Positions 34,600-42,940 of a stretch of DNA of 64,000 bases are shown here, one piece after another. The position numbers and the translations under genes are program-made. Under the pieces are notes generated by a model that worked only from the letters and a program-made list of their open reading frames with translations, did not search any database and was not told the origin of the DNA. Within the stretch, counting starts at the first letter, position 1. Each line of letters begins with the position of its first letter. Source of the stretch: Pseudaminobacter sp040045035 (lineage in GTDB: Bacteria > Pseudomonadota > Alphaproteobacteria > Rhizobiales > Rhizobiaceae). The stretch is taken from the NCBI RefSeq assembly GCF_040045035.1, contig NZ_JBDZDS010000004.1:248001-312000 (forward strand), written 5' to 3'.

Positions 34600-37097
34600 A
34601 CCGACAACCCCATCGCCTTCAAATGCCCGGCCACCTTTGCCGCAAGTGCCACCACTTCATCCTGAAGCGTCGGCAGCGGGGTAGCGTAGCGTTCGGCCAG
34701 TTCCTTCACTCGCCCGGTCAAACACTGCGACATGCGGTCGAGCTCGCCCTGCACGTCTGCCTCCAGCCGGGCCATCCATTTGTCGTCGATAACCAGCACC
34801 TTCACCTCATCCTCAGTCAGGGCGGGGTATCTGCGATGGATAAGCTCGTCCAGCGCCTTCTGGGCATCGCCTCTAGCCGTCTTGACCTTCTTCTGCTCCC
34901 TTAACAGGTCTAGATAGCTTTCCAGCGCCGCGACCTCGTCGGCATAGTTCTTGTCCGCACTCAGCCTCTTGATGCTGGCCCGTGCGCTCTTCTCGTTGAT
35001 GGTCTGTTTGCCATCCTCCCCGACGACCGCATCCGAAAGCAGTCCGTCGTCACCCGTGCCTTCCTCGAACCGCTCTTCGAGTTCGACCTCAAGCTCGGCG
35101 ATCCGTGCATCCAGCTTGTCGATCTGCGCTTGTTCCTCGGCGAAATACCGAGCGACCAACAACGGCGCGGAAAGAAGGTCAGACGCGAAGCGCCGCTGCC
35201 CGATCTTGTAATCGGCCTTCTCGGGCCAGACGAGCTTGCCTTCCTTGTTCTTCACCTTCTTGATCTCACGAGGTAGCACACCCTGAACCCAGCCTGTGCC
35301 AGAGATCAAATAGCAGTCGTCCTGCATGACCTCGTTCCACCATGCCATCAGGTGCTGGTAGATGTCATAGGCGTCGATCAGCGGGGCGGCGCGGAACGCG
35401 TCCAACAGATCCTCGGCGATGTCGACGATCAGTTCTTTGGGATGACTGTCCTCATCAAAGGCCACGAGTTTCGGCCGGGTGCGCGCGCGCCATTCGTCAA
35501 AGATCGCGGCGGCCGCTTTGGTGAAGGCGCAGAATTCCGGGTGGTCGAGGATGGCCGCCTTCACCTCGGCCTGAGGCAGGCGCAGCTGGTGGTAGCGCGG
35601 ACGGTCCGAGGGTGCGAAGAGCGTAGCCCGGATGGCCGGCATGATCTGCCAGTAAACGGCCAGATCGTCGATGTCGCGCTCGGGGATGCCGCCCTTCAGA
35701 TGACCCTCGATGTCCTGCAGATCCTCGGGGTCGGTCGAGTCAATGTAACGCGGCAGGTTCAGGTTGAAGGCGTTCTTGGGGTCGGCGATCTCGTCGATGG
35801 AGATCCAGCGTGCATAGCGCGCTACGTCGATGCCCTTGGTAAAGGTATCGACGATCTTGTGGATGTCCTGCTCGCGCAAGCGGTTCTTGGGACCGTCCTT
35901 CATGAAACCTTTCGAGGCGTCGATCATGAAGATGCCCTTGCGACCAACCGCGTTCTCCTTGTCGAGGACAAGAATGCAGGCAGGAATGCCGGTGCCGTAG
36001 AAGAGGTTTGCCGGCAGGCCTATGATGCCCTTGAGGTAGCCCGAACGCACGAGGTTCTCGCGGATGACGGCCTCGGCGTTGCCGCGGAACAGAACGCCGT
36101 GTGGAAGGATGCAGGCGGCCTTGCCGGTGCTTTTCATCGACCGGATGATATGGAGCAGGTAGGCGTAGTCGCCCTGTTTTGCCGGCGGCACACCGAAGCT
36201 GAAGCGCTGATGCTTGTCAATGATCGTGCCATCCTTCTTGTCGAACTCGAACCCCGTGCTCCAGGCCTTGTCCGAGAAGGGTGGATTGGCGACCACGTAA
36301 TCGTAGGTGCGCATCTGGTCGCCATCCAGGAATCGCGGCTGCGTGAGCGTGCTGCGTCCGCCCTCGATCTTCGCCGTGGGGAAGTCGTGCAGGATCATGT
36401 TCATGCGGGCGAGACCGGCGGTGGTCACGTCCTTCTCCTGACCTTCCAGAGTGATTTGCTTGCCCGCTTCGGCTGCGACTTTCAGGAGCAGGGAACCCGA
36501 GCCGCACGTAGGGTCGTATGCGGTCGTCGAGGCGACCGAGTTCTTGGGCGAGATGCCGATGACCTTGGCGATGACGCGGCTGACCTCGGACGGCGTGTAG
36601 AATTGACCCTTACTCTTGCCGCTCTGGGTGGCGAAGTGGCGCATCAAGTATTCATAGGCATCGCCGAGGATATCGTCGTGATCTGCCCGATTGTTCGAGA
36701 AGTCGAGCGCCGGGTTCTGGAAGATGGCGACTAGGTTTTCGAGGCGTTTGACCTTCTCGTCACCCTCGCCGAGTTTGTTGGGATCGTTGAAGTCAGGGAA
36801 GTCGGTGCGAGCCAGGGTTCGCGGGTTCGCATCGACAAGCGGCTGGATAATTTGGGTGTTGATGAGGTCGCCGATCGAGGGGTTCCCCTTCAGCGCGACC
36901 ATGTCGGCGAAGCTGGCGCCTTTGGGGATGACGATCGGCGGGGCGAAGTCGTCGCTGTTCGCGTATTTGTCGGAGACGTATTTGATGAACAGCATGAACA
37001 GGACGTAGTCCTTGTATTGAGTGGCATCCATTCCGCCCCTGAGCTCGTCGCACGACGCCCACAGAGAGGAGTAGAGGTCGGACTTCTTCACTGCCAT
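34596..37097 (-). CDS. hsdM: Type I restriction-modification methyltransferase subunit M
   Basis: The 833-residue N6-adenine methyltransferase starts at the ATG of MAVKKSDLYSSLWASCDELRGGMDATQYKDYVLFMLFIKYVSDKY, the conserved HsdM N-terminus. The 118 in-frame codons upstream do not fit and overlap a relic on the other strand. SAM motif I DPTCGSG (195-201) and catalytic motif NPPF (271-274) are clear. The C-terminal part (about 500-833) is a long helical extension with coiled-coil character (AQIDKLDARIAELEVELEERFEEG), as in the large HsdM class. First gene of the hsdM-S-R-peptidase operon. Confidence 0.95.
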   Translation of the reverse strand: MAVKKSDLYSSLWASCDELRGGMDATQYKDYVLFMLFIKYVSDKYANSDDFAPPIVIPKGASFADMVALKGNPSIGDLINTQIIQPLVDANPRTLARTDFPDFNDPNKLGEGDEKVKRLENLVAIFQNPALDFSNNRADHDDILGDAYEYLMRHFATQSGKSKGQFYTPSEVSRVIAKVIGISPKNSVASTTAYDPTCGSGSLLLKVAAEAGKQITLEGQEKDVTTAGLARMNMILHDFPTAKIEGGRSTLTQPRFLDGDQMRTYDYVVANPPFSDKAWSTGFEFDKKDGTIIDKHQRFSFGVPPAKQGDYAYLLHIIRSMKSTGKAACILPHGVLFRGNAEAVIRENLVRSGYLKGIIGLPANLFYGTGIPACILVLDKENAVGRKGIFMIDASKGFMKDGPKNRLREQDIHKIVDTFTKGIDVARYARWISIDEIADPKNAFNLNLPRYIDSTDPEDLQDIEGHLKGGIPERDIDDLAVYWQIMPAIRATLFAPSDRPRYHQLRLPQAEVKAAILDHPEFCAFTKAAAAIFDEWRARTRPKLVAFDEDSHPKELIVDIAEDLLDAFRAAPLIDAYDIYQHLMAWWNEVMQDDCYLISGTGWVQGVLPREIKKVKNKEGKLVWPEKADYKIGQRRFASDLLSAPLLVARYFAEEQAQIDKLDARIAELEVELEERFEEGTGDDGLLSDAVVGEDGKQTINEKSARASIKRLSADKNYADEVAALESYLDLLREQKKVKTARGDAQKALDELIHRRYPALTEDEVKVLVIDDKWMARLEADVQGELDRMSQCLTGRVKELAERYATPLPTLQDEVVALAAKVAGHLKAMGLSV

Positions 37098-37189
37098 TTC
37101 ATCGCCTGCCGAGTTGCGTGTTCTCGACGGGCTTCTACCATTTTTGCGGACGATGCCAATGTGGGGGCCGGAGATCTTCGACGTGGCTC

Positions 37190-37460
37190 TAAGGGCGGCT
37201 CCGCCGACGATCACGCGGGTGAGCTCCTCGGCGACGGCGCGGCAACGGCGGAGCAGATCGAGTTCATCGACATGGTGATCGAGCACCTGACCGAGAAGGG
37301 CACGATGGATCCGGGCATGCTCTACGAAAGCCCCTTCATCGACATCGCGCCGACCGGACCCGAGCAGGTTTTTGGCGAGCACCGCGTGGTGCGACTGGTA
37401 AAGGCGACACGGGCGATCAACGAGAGCGCCGTCGCAATGCGGCATGGGCAATCTGGTTGA
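37190..37460 (+). pseudogene. Relic of a second hsdR (C-terminal fragment)
   Basis: On the plus strand the frame encodes TAEQIEFIDMVIEHLTEKGTMDPGMLYESPFIDIAPTGPEQVFGEHRVVRLVKATRAINESAVA and stops at 37460. This is the conserved C-terminal end of EcoEI-type HsdR proteins (length about 90 residues of about 800-1000). It is antisense to the intact hsdM operon, has no start or upstream domains, and is not related in frame to the functional hsdR at 30.3-33.4 kb. It is a remnant of an earlier type I system of a different class. Confidence 0.75.
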
Positions 37461-37611
37461 TGTCGACGCCTTAGGGAATGCTGCTGGTTGACTCTGGTGA
37501 GCTCGCTGGCGAGTCTCAGCTTCGTTGATGAGGAAAAGTGCGTCTGGAGGCGAGAGCGTGCTGGTGAGCTCCCCTGAGATCTCTGCTCGGCGTCATTTCG
37601 GCCGAGGGCGC

Positions 37612-37968
37612 TCACAAGCGCGCCCTCGATGTCTCGGATTCGACGGTGAGGTGGTGTGGACCGATTGCGTGCCAGGTCCAACTAGCCTCGTAGCCAGGGC
37701 TGAGATTTATGCCTGGCTTCCTCGCGTTCTTCGTCAGTGCGTTTTCATAGATCATGGGGCGCTCCTCCAGCTTCGGAACTGTGGCAATCGCAACCAGGGC
37801 GAAGACACCAAAGATCAGGCTAAGAAAGAACCAGCCCGTGCCGTCTCTGTTCTTCGTGCTCGCGATACATGCAGCGACGGGGCCTGTTGATCGAGATCGT
37901 GGTTCAGCAATTACCGAGCCTGAGCGCCTTTCTTGCTCTCCACGATTACGCGGAGTCGGCCATACCAT
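37612..37968 (-). CDS. Possible small membrane protein (low confidence)
   Basis: A 118-residue frame contains CIASTKNRDGTGWFFLSLIFGVFALVAIATVPKLEE, which resembles a short 'RKGRS-GWFFLSLL' transmembrane module found at the ends of many small bacterial membrane proteins. It overlaps the end of the upstream gene by 58 bp, and the only ATG in frame (37968) has no clear ribosome site, so it may be the relic of a larger gene or a frameshifted continuation of it. Confidence 0.35.
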   Translation of the reverse strand: MVWPTPRNRGEQERRSGSVIAEPRSRSTGPVAACIASTKNRDGTGWFFLSLIFGVFALVAIATVPKLEERPMIYENALTKNARKPGINLSPGYEASWTWHAIGPHHLTVESETSRARL

Positions 37969-38513
37969 TGGTCCAGGTCTCGGAGGATGGGCTGGATCTG
38001 CTGCGGATCGGCACCGGCGCCGGGAAAATCCAGAAAGAACAGCTCCTGGATCGGCATCATGAGGTCATTCGTGTAGAGCTTGATCGATAGCCTTTCGATC
38101 TTGCTTTGCTGGCGTTTGGAACCCGAGAGACCGCCGACGATAAGTCCGGCAGGTCCGAGGAGAAGGCCACCTGCCACGGCACCTACCAGCTGACTGCCGC
38201 GCTGTGTCTTGACCACCGAGGCACCGTCTCGGACGAGCTCGACGGCCATGAGGTCAGAAAATCCATACACCGATGGCCTGGCCTCCAGCTGTCTCAGTTT
38301 CATGGGATTGAGCAGCACCGCGATCTTTTCACGCTCGATGTCGATTGCGATCGCATTCTTGCACATCGAGGATTTGTAGCTGACGGCGGGTGTAAAGTCG
38401 GGGATAGCGTTGAGTTGCTCGTCCATCCGGCTCGAGTTTCCGGGCATGACGGACAAGATGAACACCACTAGCAACCCCAAGCCTATCAACGAGATGATGA
38501 CCGAGATGCTCAT
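37911..38513 (-). CDS. Hypothetical membrane-anchored protein
   Basis: A 200-residue protein starts at an ATG with GGAGGGACAC just upstream. It has an N-terminal membrane helix (residues 3-24, ISVIISLIGLGLLVVFILSV). A soluble region follows, with a Gly-rich hydrophobic hairpin (LVGAVAGGLLLGPAGLIVGGLSGSKRQ, about 110-135), a motif common in proteins of unknown function that resemble DUF4429. It lies between the hsdR relic and the recombinase in island A. The function is unknown. Confidence 0.68.
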   Translation of the reverse strand: MSISVIISLIGLGLLVVFILSVMPGNSSRMDEQLNAIPDFTPAVSYKSSMCKNAIAIDIEREKIAVLLNPMKLRQLEARPSVYGFSDLMAVELVRDGASVVKTQRGSQLVGAVAGGLLLGPAGLIVGGLSGSKRQQSKIERLSIKLYTNDLMMPIQELFFLDFPGAGADPQQIQPILRDLDQWYGRLRVIVESKKGAQAR

Positions 38514-38545
38514 GTGTCCCTCCGTCTGGCGATTTCAGTGAAGCG

Positions 38546-38675
38546 CCGCACAAAAGGGAACCCTTCCGACATAAGCGACCTCGCGGGGGGCGACTTTCTT
38601 AAGCGCTTGATTTTCTTCGACTGGTTCTAGCGGTCAACAGAAATCCCCGACCGCACAAAAGGGTTCCTTTCCGTC
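38546..38675. repeat. 25-bp direct repeats upstream of recombinase (candidate recombination sites)
   Basis: CCGCACAAAAGGGAACCCTT.. (38546-38570) and CCGCACAAAAGGGTTCCTTT.. (38651-38675) are near-identical 25-mers starting 105 bp apart. They lie immediately before the serine recombinase gene, with a short palindrome (AAGCGCTT) between them. This layout suggests a res-like site or recombinase operator, or the end of a lost Tn3-type element. Confidence 0.5.
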
Positions 38676-38745
38676 AAGGCTCGGTCGGGTATCATCTCCT
38701 TGAAAATGCACCGAAATCCCAATCCGTCGGTGCCAGCAGGTGAAC

Positions 38746-39324
38746 ATGAGAAAGATCGGATACGCCCGCGTCTCGACCAACGAGCAGAACCTCGATCTAC
38801 AGCGATCGGCGCTCCAGGCGGCGGGGTGTGTCAAAATCCATGCCGACCAAGGGATTTCCGGCTCGGACTTCGAGCGGCCTGGTCTCTCACGGGCTCTCGA
38901 ATGTCTGAACCCAGGTGACATGCTCGTCGTCTGGCGACTTGATCGGCTCGGCCGATCGCTAATCGACCTGATCCGGCTCGTGACGGATCTCGGCGGTCGT
39001 GGTGTCGAGTTCCACTCTCTGAGCGAGGCGATAGATACGAGCTCACCAGGAGGCCGGCTACTCTTCCACCTGCTCGCCGCCATGGCCGAGTTCGAGCGAT
39101 CATTGATTAGCGAGCGGACCCGAGCCGGGATGGCAGCAGCCCGTGCGCGAGGGAGCAGGATAGGCCGGCGACCAGCAACAACAGCAGCCCAGCGTGCGGC
39201 AGCTCGTATCGCCATCGAGCAGAACAATGTTGCCGTAGAGCACGTTGCAGCTGAATACGGCGTCCATCCGCGCACCCTCCTGCGCATCCTGAGGAATGAT
39301 CAGAACAGTAATGCAGCTGGTTGA
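38746..39324 (+). CDS. Serine recombinase, resolvase/invertase family
   Basis: This 192-residue small serine recombinase begins MRKIGYARVSTNEQNLDLQ with the nucleophile Ser in ARVST. The family core WRLDRLGRSLIDLI, then LLFHLLAAMAEFERSLISERTRAGMAAARARG, is followed by a C-terminal HTH (VEHVAAEYGVHPRTLLRIL). Such enzymes resolve or invert DNA between short sites. AGCAGG lies before the ATG at 38746. Neighbouring 25-bp direct repeats are candidate sites. No transposase remains nearby. Confidence 0.92.
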   Translation: MRKIGYARVSTNEQNLDLQRSALQAAGCVKIHADQGISGSDFERPGLSRALECLNPGDMLVVWRLDRLGRSLIDLIRLVTDLGGRGVEFHSLSEAIDTSSPGGRLLFHLLAAMAEFERSLISERTRAGMAAARARGSRIGRRPATTAAQRAAARIAIEQNNVAVEHVAAEYGVHPRTLLRILRNDQNSNAAG

Positions 39325-39786
39325 CTCACCGGCGTTCCCTGCTGGCGTTCGTGTGGCAGACGAGGGAAAGCGCGTTCAGCAGCCGACGCGCACCCGAGAG
39401 TTCTCCTGTGGCGCTACGTGGGGAACCGGTTCGGCAAAACAGTTCTCCATGCAATGCCGCGTTGCTTCTCGTGATTGGGCGGAGAACCGAACCGGGAAGC
39501 TCTCCTCGCTTGATGTCGACTCTTTCTATCCAGAAATGAGATGCTTCGCTTGGAGCCGCAGGAAAGGAAGTCTCTCCGGGGCGGGAAGGATTGGAAAGGG
39601 CCGGCGCGTCAGCGCCGGCGGCAAGGCCCGTAGGGCCGCGCAGGCGAGGGCCGCAGGCCCGAGTAGCCGGAGCATCAGCATATCTGTGACGCCAAGCTGT
39701 AACGCCGTGCCTAAGGTTATGTGTATCTTCTATTAGTATAAATACACGATATGATCGGCGCGGCGTTACATCTCGTTACTCTCCGG
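39325..39786. other. Non-coding, palindrome-rich stretch between recombinase and Cys-cluster gene
   Basis: No convincing gene is seen. Three adjacent hairpins occur: GCCGGCGC/GCGCCGGC (39600-39619), GGCCC/GGGCC (39625-39637) and GGGCC/GGCCC (39648-39660). They are followed by a 10-bp perfect inverted repeat TGTAACGCCG/CGGCGTTACA (39698-39707 and 39761-39770). That repeat encloses an AT-rich core with its own GTGTAT/ATACAC inverted repeat (39721-39726 and 39742-39747). TGTGACGCC at 39685 is a further direct copy. The layout resembles a replication, partition or transfer origin, but no function is shown. Confidence 0.6.
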
Positions 39787-40800
39787 TTAGACGCGGTTTT
39801 CGGCAGGCACGAGACACGCCTTCTTATTGAGACGATGCTTCCGGACCCGCTCCCTGGTCTTCTCACGGCGGTTCAGAAGACGGGCATTCGCTATCGGAGA
39901 AACCGTGCCGTGCTTGCAGATCATGCGTTCGCTCACACTTGCTGCGATGACGCCGCACTTGGCCGCGAAAGGGCAGTTGGTGCATTCACTTGACGCGGGC
40001 ATGTAGCTCGCAGGCAAGCCGAGACAGGCGGGTGCGAAAGCTATGGGGGGCAGATCGACCTGAGCTGCGGGCTCGAAGGAGCCATGGCGGCGACTGTGCC
40101 GAACTTCGGTGAGGACGCCCCGCCGATACGACCGTTCGACCTGAGCGAGCAAACGACGAAGCGGCAATTGGCGCCGTTCGATGCACTGCTGGCCGATCCG
40201 GTTCGACCAGGGCTTGTCGCTCGACAAAGTGTAGGTCCACATGAACTCCCGGAACTCTACCTGCGTCGGCAACCCTCGATCGTGCTCGAGGCGATACTGA
40301 GGCAGCTCCGAAAGCTGCTCGACCACCAAAGGCAGATGCTCCTCGAGATACTTCTCGATCTCACAGTTCCAAGCGTCCTCGGTGTTCGAGTTGCTGAACA
40401 GCTGGATCGGTCGGGGCGGGTTCTTCCTGCGCCGACGGCCGGCAAACTCGAAGCCGAAACGGATGATGAGATCATAGGGTAGGCCGCGTTCATCGGCCTT
40501 CTGCCGAGCGATCCACAACTGGGTGAACGCAGTGCACGGCTTCTCCGGAACATTAAGCGAGATGCCAGTCGCATTGCGGGCAAGCTCAGCATCGACATTG
40601 AACCGAAGATACTGCTTATAGCCCTCGCGATAGTGCTTCGCAAAGAGCAGGGTCGCTGCAAGCGGTGACATGAAACGATAGCCGAACCACTTCTGGCTGG
40701 AAAGAAACCGCTCGCGCGCGAGCAGATCGGGCATGATAAGCCGCGAGGCACTCGTTATATCTCGGAGCCACTTTTGCGCGGCGGTCTGCATGATGGGCAT
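39787..40800 (-). CDS. Unrecognised island protein with C-terminal Cys cluster
   Basis: The 337-residue protein has a good ribosome site (AAGGAGAAGCT before ATG) but no family that I recognise. It is basic, with an Arg/Lys patch at about residues 125-133 (GRRRRKNPP). A C-terminal metal-binding-like cluster is visible (ECTNCPFAAKCGVIAASVSERMIC: CxxC, x5, C, x12, C), followed by a very basic tail (LLNRREKTRERVRKHRLNKK). DNA binding is plausible. It faces the palindromic region at 39.6-39.77 kb, so an initiator or accessory recombination role is a testable guess only. Confidence 0.7.
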   Translation of the reverse strand: MPIMQTAAQKWLRDITSASRLIMPDLLARERFLSSQKWFGYRFMSPLAATLLFAKHYREGYKQYLRFNVDAELARNATGISLNVPEKPCTAFTQLWIARQKADERGLPYDLIIRFGFEFAGRRRRKNPPRPIQLFSNSNTEDAWNCEIEKYLEEHLPLVVEQLSELPQYRLEHDRGLPTQVEFREFMWTYTLSSDKPWSNRIGQQCIERRQLPLRRLLAQVERSYRRGVLTEVRHSRRHGSFEPAAQVDLPPIAFAPACLGLPASYMPASSECTNCPFAAKCGVIAASVSERMICKHGTVSPIANARLLNRREKTRERVRKHRLNKKACLVPAENRV

Positions 40801-41521
40801 AGCTTCTCCTTCCGGCGCTAAACGCCAGTCTGAATGTTTGTGATGTCGAGCGGAGCCGCTCTTTTCATTCTGTAGCGAGAATCTTGCTGAACGGCAGTTG
40901 ATTGTGCGCGACGGAATAGTGTTTGCCGTCTCTCAGGTGCTCGAGGGTTGGTCGACAGATGTTGTCTAATGTCTACGCGCACCGGGTTCTTGATGCCTGC
41001 CAGCGAGCTCCTCTGTCGATCTGGTTGATAGAGGAGGTTTGGTCCAGGGATCGCAGCGGCGCCAGAAGGCATCCCCGTCGATCACGTTGACCCCGTCTAG
41101 GACTTCCACTCATGTCTGCTGCTCGGAGTTTCCATCCAAGGTGGGCGCTACCGGACGACGCCTCGTTCCGCGCGAAGGAGGTTGTCCGGCATCCGAGCGC
41201 GAGCGCACAATGCGACCCGGCGTTTTCCGGCATCGTCCATGATGTCGAACGGCTATCCTCAGACGTCCGGTGATGGCTACCGTCGCGGGCGATCTCGCAC
41301 CAGTTTGCACCACCCCTAGTCAGTGCTTTTCATCTGCTGCGGCTCAACGGGAGATTCGCCCGAATATGTATTGGTCCTTATGGCGCAAGGGCTCGCGGGA
41401 GTGTTGACGTAGGTTGTCTACCGAACTGAGGCCCTGCCAGGTATGTATTTTGCCCTTAGCATGAGTGCGTTGACGATGATCGCGTAGGTTTGCTCGCACG
41501 CCAAACGTAGAAGAGGCCGGC
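40801..41521. other. Non-coding stretch, no feature recognised
   Basis: About 720 bp between the Cys-cluster gene and the repeat cluster show no frame with a credible start, ribosome site or protein-like composition. Short ORFs on both strands look random. Isolated GTTGACG strings near 41407 and 41468 resemble the repeats that follow. Confidence 0.55.
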
Positions 41522-41720
41522 TATGTTGACACTTCGTGAAAAACGTCAAAACTGCTCATTTCTGTCAACATAACGTAAACGTTTGTCAACATACGGGTGT
41601 GTTTCGGCTCATTTGGACTGTGTTTTGTGGTCCGAAACAGAATGCGATGTTGACGTTCAGGCTCACAATCGTGCGCTATGTTGACAAATGTTGTCAAACT
41701 TATGCGGGAGTGACAACATA
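41522..41720. repeat. Cluster of ATGTTGACA-type repeats next to integrase (attP/arm-site candidate)
   Basis: Copies of TATGTTGACA or its complement occur at 41522 (forward), 41563 and 41584 (reverse), 41646 (forward, GATGTTGACG), 41677 (forward) with TTGTCAAAC at 41691, and 41711 (reverse-like TGACAACATA). At least six sites in both orientations lie within 200 bp, ending 26 bp from the 3' end of the integrase gene. They resemble arm-type integrase binding sites, or iterons of a replication origin. The DNA is also clearly richer in A+T than its surroundings. Confidence 0.65.
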
Positions 41721-41745
41721 GATCTACGCGTAAGAAGCGAATTTC

Positions 41746-42732
41746 TTACCCGAGCCGATCAACCAGATCCTCGGCGCGCAGATGGCTATAGCGTTGCAGC
41801 ATCCGAAGTTCCCGGTGACCCGAGACGGTTGCCACTTCGATCACGTTCCAGCCTCGTTCGAGCAGGCGGGTAACGGCTTCATGTCGCAGATCATGAAAAT
41901 GGAGATCAGCGGATCCCGCTCGGTTCCGTAAATGCAACCAGGCTTGTCCGACGGCGCTTTTGGTCGTGGCGATCACCAGCTCACCAGTGCGGGTCGCTTG
42001 GAGCTCCGTCAGCACCGCAATCGCTCGACTGGACAAAGGCACGTCGCGTGCATCACCGTTTTTTGTCAGCGGCAGGTGCGCGATGCGTTTATCGAGATCG
42101 ACGTTCGACCAGGTGAGGCTCAGTAGCTCGCCCTGTCGCATGGCGGTCTCGATGGCAAGAATGATCAGCGGGCGCATCCAGGGAGTTCGTCCGGCATCGG
42201 CCGCGTCGAGGAGTTTCTGTTCTTCACCGGGAGCCAGGCGGCGATCACGTCCACGTGGTGGCTTCGGTCGACGTATCAGCCGGCACGGGTTCTGCGGCAG
42301 GTGCACGCCCCACTCCTTGCGGGCGATGTCGATCGCGTGACCAAGTGAGTTGAGCTCCCGGATGACGGTCGAGGGTGAGACGACTGCTAGGCGCTCGTCT
42401 CGATACTCAGCGACGTGCTGCGGCGTAAGCATCGCCAGCGTGCGATGTGCGATCGAGCGCTTCATCATCGCCTTGATGCGATACGTCTCGCTCGACGCCG
42501 AGCGCTTCTCTGGCGTGATCTCGCGTAGGTAGCGCTCGAACATCACCCGGACGGTCATCTGCTCGGCAGGGCGCGTGTCTGGCAGGTTGCCGCAACGATC
42601 GAGCTCAGCTTCGAGATTTCGTGCCCATTTCTCGGCGTCGGCTTTTGAATCAAAGCTCTTGGCACGCGGGGCAATTCCTTTACGTCTGACCTGAGCTTGC
42701 CATCTGCCCCGCAATCGGCGGATCGTCGCCAT
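41746..42732 (-). CDS. Tyrosine recombinase / site-specific integrase
   Basis: The 328-residue integrase has an N-terminal AP2-like arm-binding region (MATIRRLRGRWQAQVRRKG), a SAM-like core domain, and a catalytic domain. The catalytic residues are all present: Arg199 (AMRQGELLSL), Lys224, His280 and Arg283 (HDLRHEA), His306 and Tyr315 (LQRYSHL). The start MATIRR at 42732 is chosen over an upstream ATG nine codons earlier. It likely mobilises the island into tRNA-Arg; the repeats beyond its 3' end are candidate arm sites. Confidence 0.93.
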   Translation of the reverse strand: MATIRRLRGRWQAQVRRKGIAPRAKSFDSKADAEKWARNLEAELDRCGNLPDTRPAEQMTVRVMFERYLREITPEKRSASSETYRIKAMMKRSIAHRTLAMLTPQHVAEYRDERLAVVSPSTVIRELNSLGHAIDIARKEWGVHLPQNPCRLIRRPKPPRGRDRRLAPGEEQKLLDAADAGRTPWMRPLIILAIETAMRQGELLSLTWSNVDLDKRIAHLPLTKNGDARDVPLSSRAIAVLTELQATRTGELVIATTKSAVGQAWLHLRNRAGSADLHFHDLRHEAVTRLLERGWNVIEVATVSGHRELRMLQRYSHLRAEDLVDRLG

Positions 42733-42940
42733 GAAGCACCTCCTTGTTCTGTGCCTCATGACGCGTAGGACGCCCCCGGAAAGGGGCCAAGGAGCTTTCC
42801 CCGCCAGTGTGATCAGATTGTGCCGCTGATGACTATGAGCGCTGGAAAAGGGTTACAAGCCGCGTGCCGGCACCAGCGGGATCAAGGACTTCCGGATATC
42901 CCGAAAGGCGAGAGAGTGCTGCATTGTTCAGGCAGCTATC

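Noticed and set aside
35352..36734. Long plus-strand ORF of 460 codons
   Set aside because: It is antisense to hsdM and has shadow-type composition without a recognisable domain or ribosome site.
34596..37451. Longer HsdM with a 118-residue N-terminal extension
   Set aside because: The extension is antisense to the hsdR relic, has no HsdM-like sequence, and the conserved HsdM N-terminus begins at the ATG at 37097.
39296..39736. Plus-strand ORF of 146 codons after the recombinase
   Set aside because: It covers the palindrome-rich stretch, has Arg/Ser/Gly-rich random composition and overlaps the recombinase end without a ribosome site.
41536..41721. Short plus-strand ORF of 61 codons in the ATGTTGACA repeat region
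   Set aside because: Its sequence simply translates the DNA repeats (repeated Val-Asp/Cys-Gln patterns) and has no ribosome site.
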